In this document: positions 15,615 to 21,458 of the stretch, in pieces
How the letters are laid out: every line of letters starts with the position of its first letter
Position numbering within the stretch: the stretch's first letter is position 1
NCBI GenBank assembly: GCA_031261625.1
Contig: JAISJG010000020.1
Coordinates: forward strand, 1-21,458
Source: Candidatus Methanoplasma sp.
Lineage (GTDB): Archaea > Thermoplasmatota > Thermoplasmata > Methanomassiliicoccales > Methanomethylophilaceae
Reading direction: 5' to 3'
DNA: 21,458 nucleotides
Position numbers and translations under genes: made by a program
Notes under the pieces: generated by a model
Databases searched by the model: none
What the model was told of the DNA's origin: nothing
What the model saw: only the letters and a program-made list of their open reading frames with translations

Positions 15615-17327
15615 TCAGAGGTCGGAGAATTCCGTTCCGGACAGCAGAGACTGGATGATCTCTCCTGCGGAATCCACCGGGATCCTCTTCTGCTGGCTGG
15701 TGTCGCGGTCCCTGATCGTCACCGTTCCCTTATCGGGGCCTTCAAGGGCCTCGTAGTCCACGGTGATGCACCAGGGGGTACCGATCTCGTCCATGCGGGC
15801 ATATCTCTTACCTATGGTGCCGGAACCGTCGTAATATGCCTCTGCCCTGTGGGAGTGGATATCACGGTAGATCTTCTGTGCCAGAACATCCATTCCGTCC
15901 TTTTCCATGAGGGGGAAGACACCGACCTTTATCGGTGACACCTCGGGTTTGAGGTGGAGAACGGTATAATCTTCTTTTTTGTCGTAGGCGTATGCATGCT
16001 CGAGCACAGAGTAGAATATCCTGTCGAGACCGTGGGACGGTTCGATCACATGGGGGATCACGCGTTCGCCGGAGATCTTCTCTTTCACCCTGACGACTTC
16101 GAAGAAATCACCGGTGAGGGTTATGTCCTCCTCTCCGACGCGGATGGTTATCTTTCCGTCCTTCACATCGTCCTTGGTCTTAGACTCCAGTATCTCTGCG
16201 ATGGCTTTCGCTTTGTCCTTGAACGCAGGTCCGAGCGCTTTGTGTTTCGCTTTGACCTTATCGACCTCGACCTCTTTCGGTTCATCGAACTTCTTGAAGT
16301 GAGTAAGCTCGGTTCCGGAGAACTGGGCGTGGCGGGAAAGATCCCAGCACCCTCTGTCCGCTATTCCGGTGACCTCTATCCATCCGTATGACAGGAGGAT
16401 CTCCGCATCCCAGCAATCCGCGGCATAGTGTGCCATCTCGTCGGTGAGGTGCTGTCTGAATCTGAGTTTTGAGGGCTCGATACCCAAACGGATGAGGAAC
16501 TTCCTCGTCACGTTGACGAAATATGCAAGAACGCGGTTGGCTATGATCCCTTTCTCGACAGCTTCTTTCACTGTCACGGTGATGGTCTCTTCGCCGGTGT
16601 TCGGTATGAGGGTGAGGACATCGTTCTCTATCTCGGGGAATCTGGCCCAATCCTTGTCGGTGGGGTCCACGAACAGTTCGACCTCCATCATGTTGAACTC
16701 CCTCATCCTGATCATTCCCTGACGGGGTGCGATCTCGTTCCTGTATCCTCTTCCGGTCTGAATGACCCCCAACGGGAGCTTCTCGCGGTTGTATCTGTAA
16801 AGATTCTGATAATTGACGAATATCCCCTGTGCGGTTTCGGGCCTGAGATATCCTACACGTGAGGATCCGGGGCCTATGGTGGTCTTGAACATCAGGTTGA
16901 ACTCTTCCACCGGACCGAGTGCGCCTTTGCACTCGGGACAGACGATGTTGTGTTTGACGAAAGCCTCGTCCAATTCTTTGGGGGAAAGCACGTCGGGATT
17001 GTTGTAGAATTCCTTCACAAGGTGGTCGGCCCTGAAGGGTGACTGGCATTTCGTGCAGTACGTGATGAGGTCTGCGAATTCGTCCACGTGTCCGGAGGCT
17101 TTGAAGACCTCTCTCGGGTTGACAGTTTCGGAATCAATCTCCACAAAACCCTCGCCGCCTTTGTACACATCCCTCCAGATGTTCAGGATGTTGTCCTTGA
17201 GACTTGCTCCCAGCGGACCGTAGTCGAACATACCGGCGACACCTCCGTAGATCTCGAAGGATGGCCAGATGAATCCTCTGCGTTTACAGACGGAAAGGAG
17301 GTCGTTGTTATTGATATCAGCTGTCAT
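15615..17327 (-). CDS. glyS: Glycyl-tRNA synthetase, archaeal/eukaryotic alpha2 type
   Basis: A class II synthetase of 570 residues that charges tRNA-Gly. Recognisable parts are the N-terminal catalytic start (LLSVCKRRGFIWPSFEIYGG), the GYLRPETAQGIFVNY segment, motif 2 (GYRNEIAPRQGMIRMREF), motif 3 (PHVIEPSHGLDRIFYSV) and the C-terminal anticodon-binding domain (KVGVFPLM to the end). A zinc-type set CTKC/CPEC lies in the first insertion. Between motifs 2 and 3 sits an inserted domain beginning LGPAFKDKAKAIAEIL, similar to the C-terminal domain of the ValRS next door. I take ATG 17327 over a start at 17357: it directly precedes the catalytic domain, and the reading overlaps the upstream CBS gene by only 11 bases. 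It is the second gene of a two-gene operon. Confidence 0.95.
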   Translation of the reverse strand: MTADINNNDLLSVCKRRGFIWPSFEIYGGVAGMFDYGPLGASLKDNILNIWRDVYKGGEGFVEIDSETVNPREVFKASGHVDEFADLITYCTKCQSPFRADHLVKEFYNNPDVLSPKELDEAFVKHNIVCPECKGALGPVEEFNLMFKTTIGPGSSRVGYLRPETAQGIFVNYQNLYRYNREKLPLGVIQTGRGYRNEIAPRQGMIRMREFNMMEVELFVDPTDKDWARFPEIENDVLTLIPNTGEETITVTVKEAVEKGIIANRVLAYFVNVTRKFLIRLGIEPSKLRFRQHLTDEMAHYAADCWDAEILLSYGWIEVTGIADRGCWDLSRHAQFSGTELTHFKKFDEPKEVEVDKVKAKHKALGPAFKDKAKAIAEILESKTKDDVKDGKITIRVGEEDITLTGDFFEVVRVKEKISGERVIPHVIEPSHGLDRIFYSVLEHAYAYDKKEDYTVLHLKPEVSPIKVGVFPLMEKDGMDVLAQKIYRDIHSHRAEAYYDGSGTIGKRYARMDEIGTPWCITVDYEALEGPDKGTVTIRDRDTSQQKRIPVDSAGEIIQSLLSGTEFSDL

Positions 17328-18165
17328 TCGAATTACCCAGCAGAACACGGAGAACATCCAGGTCGTAAATCATTCCGACGATCTCATCCTTGGTACCGTG
17401 AACGGGTATCTGGCCGAAATCGCGCTGTGCCATTATGCGGGCGACATCGTGGAGAGGTGTCTTCTTGAACACGGTGATCGGGTCTTTGATCATGTAGTCC
17501 TTGACCTTACAGTCATCGGAGATGTATTTGTTGGTCGCGGCGTAGAAAAGAGGAAGAACGTTCCTGTATCCGGCGAGGTTGGAATCCTCGATACCGAGTT
17601 TGGACATTGCCTCCGCATCCTTTGTCTGGTCGCTGAAAAGGTCACGGTCCGTCAGTATTCCGACGAGTTTTCCGCGTGCATCGAGCACCGGAACGGCGGA
17701 TACATCGCTGATCCTCATTGCGGTCACGGTGTATGCGAGAGGTTCGTCCTCGAAAGCCGTGACGCAGGTGGTGCGGATCGCTTCTTCTGCTGTCATGACG
17801 GTCTTCATGTCCTTGATCTCTTTCAGCAGATCCGTAGGGGTGATGATCCCGACGAGTTTGCCGTCCTCTACTACAGGGAGCCTGTGGATCCTTCTGTCCG
17901 CGAGTACCTGGGCGGCCTCCGCGACTGTAGCGTCGGGACCTATGGTTATGCACCCTTTTTTCATTATGAGCGATAACTGGTCTTCGTCGAGTTTTCTGAA
18001 TATGTCTCTTCTGGAGACGATTCCCATAAGTTTACCGTCTGATGCACGGACGACCGGAAGTCCGGTGAGCTTGTTCCTGACCATGATGTTTATGGCATCG
18101 CTACGGCTCCCCGGGACCTCGACTACAATCGGGGCCGCGGTCATTATATCCGCTACTGTTTTCAT
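17317..18165 (-). CDS. Four-CBS-domain protein, operon partner of glyS
   Basis: A 282-residue soluble protein consisting of four CBS domains (about 1-60, 65-120, 122-180, 220-278) with a helical linker between the third and fourth, and no attached catalytic domain. Typical pieces are TGLPVVRASDGKLMGIVSRR, HRLPVVEDGKLVGIITPTDL, SAVPVLDARGKLVGILTDRD and GQIPVHGTKDEIVGMIYDLD. CBS pairs bind AMP/ATP, SAM or metal in other proteins; the ligand here is unknown. The start ATG at 18165 has GAGGT about 12 bases upstream. Its end overlaps the start of glyS by 11 bases, so the two are translated together, suggesting that it reports energy status to translation. A leader of about 80 bases and several upstream repeats suggest regulation. 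Confidence 0.9.
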   Translation of the reverse strand: MKTVADIMTAAPIVVEVPGSRSDAINIMVRNKLTGLPVVRASDGKLMGIVSRRDIFRKLDEDQLSLIMKKGCITIGPDATVAEAAQVLADRRIHRLPVVEDGKLVGIITPTDLLKEIKDMKTVMTAEEAIRTTCVTAFEDEPLAYTVTAMRISDVSAVPVLDARGKLVGILTDRDLFSDQTKDAEAMSKLGIEDSNLAGYRNVLPLFYAATNKYISDDCKVKDYMIKDPITVFKKTPLHDVARIMAQRDFGQIPVHGTKDEIVGMIYDLDVLRVLLGNSNDS

Positions 18166-18375
18166 TGTGGACCGACCTCTTATTCGACCGTTGCCTCACG
18201 TTTCTTGATTTCAGGTGTTACGCCTAAAGGGGAAATGTGTATTTCACGGTCTATTTGGACGGTTATTGGCTTGTAGTAAATAAGTCCATTGTTTCTAAAG
18301 GTCATATCTACACACAATAATCCCGGTCCAAAAATTGTCTAAAAGTCCAATGGCCAGATCAGACCATTAAAGAAG
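18166..18375 (-). promoter_or_regulatory. Promoter and operator-like repeats upstream of the CBS-glyS operon
   Basis: No gene is seen in 18166-18480. A TATA-like CTTATTTAC (18276-18284, minus strand) predicts initiation near 18250. Four copies of TTGGAC or close variants surround it: 18255-18260 on the plus strand, and 18284-18289, 18326-18331 and 18345-18350 on the minus strand. Between start site and ATG are two small palindromes: AGGTGT/ACGCCT around one base (18213-18225, one mismatch) and GAAAT-GTGT-ATTTC (18232-18245). The repeats suggest a multi-site operator; this is inference. Confidence 0.4.
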
Positions 18376-18393
18376 TACCCCCTTTTGGGGGTA
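18376..18393 (-). terminator. Possible terminator hairpin of the amidohydrolase-usp operon
   Basis: A 7-bp stem TACCCCC/GGGGGTA with a 4-base loop stands about 90 bases after the usp stop. On the minus strand it is followed only by CTTCTTTAA, a weak T-rich run, so the call is tentative. Confidence 0.4.
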
Positions 18394-18480
18394 AAAAATC
18401 AGAATAATGTAGATCATGTAATGTATTTGACACCGCTTATCAGCAAATATCACACAGACAAAATAACATTTGTATTGATG

Positions 18481-18933
18481 TTACTGTTTACGGCTTCCGT
18501 CGGACCTGACGACCATCACAGGGCACTTCGCCTCTTTGATCACTTTCTCGGCCACGCTGCCCATAAGGAGCTTCGACATACCTGTTCTGCCGAGGGTACC
18601 CATTACGATCACATCGAAATCCTCGGAAAGCTGCGGTATCACTTTGAAGGGAGCGCCTTCTGCGATCTTTTCTACAACTTCCACACCGAGTTCTTTGCCT
18701 CTTTCCGCGATATATCCCGTTGCATAGCTGCCTTCTTTGTACAATGTCTCGTAAATGTTAACTGCCGCCGAATTACCGGGGGTTTTGGAGTACACCGACT
18801 GATCCAGTACATACAGGGCGGTCACGACGCCCCCTGACAGTTTCGCAAGGGCGAGTCCATGTTCCACTGCTGCTTTCGTGAATTCGCTCCCATCCGTGGC
18901 TATCAGGATCTTTTCAAAACTGTATTCTGTCAT
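18481..18933 (-). CDS. Universal stress protein (UspA family, ATP-binding type)
   Basis: A 150-residue single-domain cytoplasmic protein. It opens with the family strand and loop KILIATDGSEFTKAAVEHGL and contains the nucleotide-binding motif G-xx-G-x9-G-S as Gly112, Gly115, Gly125, Ser126 (GTLGRTGMSKLLMGS), followed by AEKVIKEAKCPVMVV. The motif places it in the ATP-binding MJ0577-like branch rather than the UspA branch that lacks it. The ATG overlaps the stop of the amidohydrolase gene (ATGA), so the two are coupled. Family members respond to stress and starvation; the specific role here is unknown. Confidence 0.93.
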   Translation of the reverse strand: MTEYSFEKILIATDGSEFTKAAVEHGLALAKLSGGVVTALYVLDQSVYSKTPGNSAAVNIYETLYKEGSYATGYIAERGKELGVEVVEKIAEGAPFKVIPQLSEDFDVIVMGTLGRTGMSKLLMGSVAEKVIKEAKCPVMVVRSDGSRKQ

Positions 18934-19973
18934 CTGTCACCTCTTTTTCCGAGTGCGGTCACCCTCTCCCGGCTGTCCAGCACGCTGTCCGCCGTCAGTA
19001 CATCTCTGTAGGGGAGTACAGTGACATCGGCGGGATCGCCTGCATTAAGGTACATCTCCCTCTGCGAATATAATAGGTTCCTCCCGGTCCTCAGGAACGG
19101 CTTCCAGACATCTTCGGGATCCCCGCCCTGCGAAACAAGGATTTTTTTGAATAAAGACGCCTCGGACCTCAGGTCCGGGGCACAGAACATCGCATTATCC
19201 GTTCCGATAGCCACATCCGCACCGCAGTCCATCATTCTTTTTATCGGTGGTATCTTGCCGAAATATCCGTTCGATGTCGGACATACAACAATAGGAACCT
19301 CGGTCTCCGCACATTTTGAGATGTCCCCGTCGGTGGCTTCCAGCATGTGTACAATGAACGCCGGGTCAAGAGAGAGTATCGCGTCTATGTCCTCGCGGAT
19401 CCTTTCGCTTGCATGTATCGCGAAGATCTTCCCTGAACTGCGCGTCTGGTCCGCAACTTTCTCTATGTATTTGGGATCCATGTCCGATATGCTCGGCAAT
19501 CCTATCCCGTCGGCAATTCCGAGTATATCTGCTATCTCGTTGGAATCATATTCCTTCGAAACCGGACGTCCGAGTATCACCGCGTCGAGAGACGCAGAAC
19601 GCAGAAGGGAGCATCCTTTTACGCCGCCTTCTCTGAAATCGATGAACCTGCCGATACCGTTGTTCCTTGAAATATCGGAGTACGACCTTATGTTTTCTTT
19701 AAGAATATCGTCTGATACGGTCCTGAGATACGTATGTTTCAGACCGTCCGGGGGCGCGACCGCATCCCCGATGGAAAGTCCAGGGGGTATTCCGAGGCCG
19801 TGGTCGGCGCAGTGTGTGTGCGCATTCACCAGCGGGGGAACAACCGCACCCTCGGCAAAAGGTCTCTCCGGAGGTCTGCCTTCGGAGATCTCTGCTATGA
19901 TATCATCATCGAGAGCGGCATAACCTTCAATGAATCCGTCCTTGGTCAGGATGGAACCGCTCAGATATATCAT
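18930..19973 (-). CDS. Metal-dependent amidohydrolase family protein (cytosine/adenosine deaminase-like)
   Basis: A 347-residue soluble hydrolase of the COG0402-type amidohydrolase superfamily. The metal ligands can be placed: VNAHTH (His52, His54), FAIHASE (His187), FIVHMLEAT (His209) and GTDN (Asp259). A short beta-sandwich strand pair at the start and DPADVTVLPY at the end complete the usual layout. The family deaminates or hydrolyses cyclic amidines; the substrate cannot be read here. It is shorter than typical chlorohydrolase-like deaminases (about 400-450). The frame extends to a GTG at 19994, but the TATA box (19996-20001) lies about 25 bases above ATG 19973, so a leaderless start at 19973 is preferred and the GTG would be untranscribed. 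Its stop overlaps the usp start. Confidence 0.85.
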   Translation of the reverse strand: MIYLSGSILTKDGFIEGYAALDDDIIAEISEGRPPERPFAEGAVVPPLVNAHTHCADHGLGIPPGLSIGDAVAPPDGLKHTYLRTVSDDILKENIRSYSDISRNNGIGRFIDFREGGVKGCSLLRSASLDAVILGRPVSKEYDSNEIADILGIADGIGLPSISDMDPKYIEKVADQTRSSGKIFAIHASERIREDIDAILSLDPAFIVHMLEATDGDISKCAETEVPIVVCPTSNGYFGKIPPIKRMMDCGADVAIGTDNAMFCAPDLRSEASLFKKILVSQGGDPEDVWKPFLRTGRNLLYSQREMYLNAGDPADVTVLPYRDVLTADSVLDSRERVTALGKRGDR

Positions 19974-19994
19974 ATAATCCAGATGTGCACGCAC

Positions 19995-20003
19995 GTATAA
20001 AGC
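19995..20003. promoter_or_regulatory. Shared divergent TATA element, amidohydrolase (minus) and candidate RNA (plus)
   Basis: GTATAAAG (19995-20002) reads CTTTATAC on the minus strand. Leftwards it puts a start site at about 19973, the amidohydrolase ATG. Rightwards it puts one at about 20026-20030, just before the stem of the candidate RNA. Confidence 0.5.
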
Positions 20004-20029
20004 GGATTTCGATTTACTGTTTTATTGTG

Positions 20030-20146
20030 TAGCCGCGGACAGCCTACGGGAGGAGGATAAAACCCGTTGTTGGAGGCAAGAAACATCTTTTGTATGGTTC
20101 CGGCTGTCCGCTGCGCCCTCGCAAGGGTGCGTGGCAGGTGTTTTTA
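20030..20146 (+). ncRNA. Candidate structured non-coding RNA with three-way junction and terminator
   Basis: A perfect 10-bp stem GCGGACAGCC (20035-20044) / GGCTGTCCGC (20102-20111) closes a 57-base interior. Inside, ACGGG (20046-20050) pairs with CCCGT (20063-20067) around the loop AGGAGGATAAAA, and a second weaker arm forms around 20072-20101 (GGAG..GCAAGA with TTTTGT..GTTCC). After the main stem comes a 7-bp hairpin GCGCCCT/AGGGTGC (20113-20119/20124-20130, one G-U). TTTTT follows at 20141-20145, about ten bases further on. A TATA box lies 30-40 bases upstream on the same strand. The T-rich 3' end and one pair (G-U against A-C on the other strand) favour the plus strand. No gene follows on that strand, so it is not a leader. 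No known RNA family was recognised. Confidence 0.55.
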
Positions 20147-20148
20147 TG

Positions 20149-20721
20149 TCACTTTTTTGCTTTTCCTATCTTCGTGGCCTCCTTTACCTCGACCAAGCGT
20201 CCGGTCTTTACGTCGTAGTAGTAACCGTATATCGGTATGTTCTTCGGCACGAGCGGGTGCCCGCGCAATCTGCGCACATCGTCGATCACACTCTTCTCTA
20301 GATTCCCGAACGGAAGGAAATTCACGTATTGGCCATAGTCGGAACCGCCCTCTTTAGTGGCGTTCCTCCATTTTTTACCATCGAATTCCGCGGTTTCAAG
20401 GCTATCCGACAGCAGATCCCATATGATCTGGTTGCTGAATGTGAGCATTCCGCAGTCTGAGTGGTGCACAATGAACCATTCCTGCGTACCCAGCAACTTG
20501 TGGGATATGATCAGAGAACGGATCGCATCATCGCTAGCTCTCCCCCCCGCGTTGCGTATCACATGCGCATCTCCTTCGGAGAGTCCGGCGTATTTTGCGG
20601 GATCCAATCTCGCATCCATGCATGTCAGGATTGCGAAGTGACGTCCGGGAGGCAGAGGCAGCTTACCTTTGTCCCCGAAATCGGCCGCGTATTTGTTGTT
20701 GGCCGCCAATACTTCTTTCAA
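20149..20721 (-). CDS. cab: Beta-class carbonic anhydrase (Cab type)
   Basis: A 190-residue cytoplasmic zinc enzyme that interconverts CO2 and bicarbonate. The zinc ligands are Cys34 (LTCMDARLD), His87 and Cys90 (HHSDCG), with the Asp-Arg dyad at 36 and 38; the spacing matches the Methanobacterium Cab enzyme. [15 protein letters not shown] between them is the conserved substrate-channel segment. The start is a TTG at 20721, just before [14 protein letters not shown], which aligns with the beginning of Cab. Upstream the frame is open for 11 codons to two TAG codons, with no ATG or GTG start in frame. A TATA box TTTATAAA lies at 20780-20787. The gene stands alone and converges on the candidate RNA. 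Confidence 0.92.
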   Translation of the reverse strand: MKEVLAANNKYAADFGDKGKLPLPPGRHFAILTCMDARLDPAKYAGLSEGDAHVIRNAGGRASDDAIRSLIISHKLLGTQEWFIVHHSDCGMLTFSNQIIWDLLSDSLETAEFDGKKWRNATKEGGSDYGQYVNFLPFGNLEKSVIDDVRRLRGHPLVPKNIPIYGYYYDVKTGRLVEVKEATKIGKAKK

Positions 20722-20779
20722 TACCTTGCTCAGTTTTTCACGTCCTGTTATTTCCTACTACTCCTATGGGAATACAGAG

Positions 20780-20787
20780 TTTATAAA
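20780..20787 (-). promoter_or_regulatory. TATA box of the carbonic anhydrase gene
   Basis: TTTATAAA, itself a palindrome, predicts a minus-strand start near 20755 and a leader of about 35 bases that includes the two adjacent TAG triplets. Confidence 0.55.
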
Positions 20788-20795
20788 GGTTACGA

Positions 20796-20888
20796 TTTTT
20801 ATCCCTGAGCAGAATAAACGGTTTGGATAAAAATGGCTTAAAAGAATAATTGGGCTTAAAAAACGTTGTTTGCTTAAATATGATGTCG
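20796..20888. repeat. Inverted repeat and three 18-bp-phased iterons
   Basis: TTTTTATCC (20796-20804) and GGATAAAAA (20825-20833) form a perfect 9-bp inverted repeat with a 20-base spacer. Directly after it GCTTAAA occurs three times, starting at 20836, 20854 and 20872, exactly 18 bases apart and in the same orientation. They lie in the 306-base gene-free stretch 20722-21027, between the carbonic anhydrase promoter and the ferredoxin promoter. A cooperative regulator binding site is the simplest reading. Confidence 0.6.
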
Positions 20889-20956
20889 ATTTTTGAGCAT
20901 TAATGTATTTTCTATCAAAGGCTGTTAGGATGTCCAAAATTAGGTGTCCCTACATA

Positions 20957-20997
20957 TACTATATATTACTTATGGTTAGAAATATTCATATATAACA
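20957..20997 (+). promoter_or_regulatory. Two TATA-like elements upstream of ferredoxin
   Basis: ACTATATATTAC (20957-20968) and CATATATAAC (20988-20997) are both near-consensus. The upstream one would start transcription near 20988 and leave room for the strong Shine-Dalgarno. The downstream one would start it at about the Shine-Dalgarno itself, so the upstream one is preferred. Confidence 0.5.
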
Positions 20998-21027
20998 AAT
21001 TAGTACTAAACTACAAGGTGAGAACCT

Positions 21028-21192
21028 ATGGTAAAGATCATAGCAGCAGAGTGTGTAGCATGCGGAGCATGTGTTGACGTTTGTCCCCAGGACGCAATCG
21101 TAGTTGATGACATCGCAGTAATCGACGACTCAAAGTGTGTCGACTGCGGCGCATGTGTCGACGAGTGCCCCTCGGACGCAATCGTTCAGTAA
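21028..21192 (+). CDS. 2[4Fe-4S] ferredoxin
   Basis: A 54-residue low-potential electron carrier that reads [20 protein letters not shown] at the start and carries two CxxCxxCxxxCP motifs (Cys9, 12, 15, 19 and Cys37, 40, 43, 47). The protein has the pseudo-twofold symmetry of clostridial-type ferredoxins (CPQDAIVV and CPSDAIVQ after each motif). It is strongly acidic. The ATG at 21028 has the best Shine-Dalgarno in the window, AAGGTGAG (21015-21022), ending five bases before the ATG. Together with two TATA elements and a clean terminator, this suggests high expression. In methanogens such ferredoxins link hydrogenase, heterodisulfide reductase and Fpo-like complexes; the partner here is not shown. 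Confidence 0.97.
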   Translation: MVKIIAAECVACGACVDVCPQDAIVVDDIAVIDDSKCVDCGACVDECPSDAIVQ

Positions 21193-21209
21193 ACAAATTC
21201 ATTAAACCA

Positions 21210-21246
21210 TTCGGTGCGATTCGCGCCGAAATTTCACTTTTTCACT
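21210..21246 (+). terminator. Ferredoxin terminator
   Basis: A 9-bp stem TTCGGTGCG (21210-21218) / CGCGCCGAA (21222-21230), one G-U, with a 3-base loop, followed by ATTTCACTTTTTC. Confidence 0.75.
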
Positions 21247-21357
21247 CTAACTCGGTAAACTTGGGTATAATGTACTGACGCGCCTGTCGATCCGTTTCAG
21301 ATATCTGGCTGAGCCTTTTCGACCGTGTCCCGGTGTGACCTGTTTATAAATTAACAG

Positions 21358-21387
21358 TTTTATATAGTTATACCCTATATGGTATAA
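21358..21387 (+). promoter_or_regulatory. TATA box and palindromic operator of the last gene
   Basis: TTTTATATAG (21358-21367) is followed by TTATACC (21368-21374), a 6-base spacer and GGTATAA (21381-21387). The ATG at 21389 comes right after. The 7-bp inverted repeat fills the space between TATA box and start codon, so a bound repressor would block initiation of what looks like a leaderless transcript. Confidence 0.55.
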
Positions 21388-21388
21388 T

Positions 21389-21458
21389 ATGGGATGCGAA
21401 CCGGACAACTGGGCAAGGGAATGGCTGGAAAAACAGAGATCCGAAGGGAGAACAGGAT
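21389..21458 (+). CDS. Start of an unidentified protein (partial, runs off the right edge)
   Basis: The frame is open for 23 codons from ATG 21389 to the window end and begins MGCEPDNWAREWLEKQRSEG. The segment is polar and probably helical, with one Cys at residue 3. Too little is present to name a family. The start is supported by a TATA box about 26 bases upstream and by the operator between them; no Shine-Dalgarno is present, so a leaderless mRNA is likely. The 196 bases between the ferredoxin stop and this ATG hold only the ferredoxin terminator and this promoter. Confidence 0.45.
   Translation, partial: MGCEPDNWAREWLEKQRSEGRTG

Noticed and set aside
19974..19994. GTG start at 19994 for the amidohydrolase
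   Set aside because: It lies directly next to the TATA box, upstream of any likely transcript start.
20030..20146. Known RNA families (5S rRNA, tRNA-Pyl, SRP RNA, RNase P RNA, guanidine riboswitch)
   Set aside because: Length and core motifs do not fit, apart from a faint likeness of the GGGAGGAGGATAAAACCC arm to a guanidine-I segment, which lacks the rest of that motif and a downstream gene.
20721..20760. Pyrrolysine read-through of the two TAG codons to extend the carbonic anhydrase
   Set aside because: The TAGs lie at about the predicted transcript start, and the protein aligns with Cab from the TTG onward, so the extension is not needed.

Overview
The window looks like part of the chromosome of a methanogen-related euryarchaeon, most likely a member of the Thermoplasmata, order Methanomassiliicoccales. 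The evidence is archaeal-type TATA boxes, several start codons placed where a leaderless mRNA would begin, an archaeal/eukaryotic-type glycyl-tRNA synthetase, a tRNA gene without an encoded CCA, a Cab-type beta carbonic anhydrase, a short 2[4Fe-4S] ferredoxin, and a DUF1638 protein (a family common in methanogens). None of the 19 complete genes ends in TAG, which fits but does not prove a pyrrolysine-using lineage. The placement is inference; no 16S or methanogenesis gene is present.

Layout. 1-610: the 5' end of a probable transposase helix-turn-helix gene leaving the left edge, then a structured intergenic region with a perfect 32-bp palindrome. 610-2263: dapB (lysine/diaminopimelate synthesis) converging on a DUF1638 gene. 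2292-5861: a metal and metalloid resistance locus, with an ArsR/SmtB-type sensor, a free-standing HMA metallochaperone and a CPC-type P1B ATPase on the minus strand, and a divergent ACR3-related permease across a shared operator region. 5961-7483: a two-repeat DUF1508 protein and a QueG-like double-cluster iron-sulfur protein. 7530-9603: a NitT/TauT-type ABC permease and its substrate-binding protein, without an ATPase gene. The binding protein appears circularly permuted: the part that normally forms its N-terminus is at its C-terminus, and the two ends join at the same point of the fold. This is the most unusual observation here.

9804-11513: tRNA-Gly(GCC) and a DbpA-like DEAD-box helicase. 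11570-18165: a translation block on the minus strand, with valS, a four-CBS protein carrying an HPF/RaiA-like C-terminal domain, and a CBS-glyS operon. ValRS has a divergent KMSKS loop and shares an appended domain with the GlyRS. 18481-19973: an amidohydrolase and a universal stress protein joined by an ATGA overlap. 20030-20146: a strong candidate for an unannotated plus-strand structured RNA of about 115 nt. 20149-21458: beta carbonic anhydrase, a region with an inverted repeat and three 18-bp-phased iterons, a 54-residue ferredoxin, and the start of an unidentified gene behind a palindromic operator.

Most genes are housekeeping (translation, lysine synthesis) or stress and metal handling. 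The accessory interest lies in the permuted binding protein, the candidate RNA, the CBS-HPF fusion and the operator-like sites.
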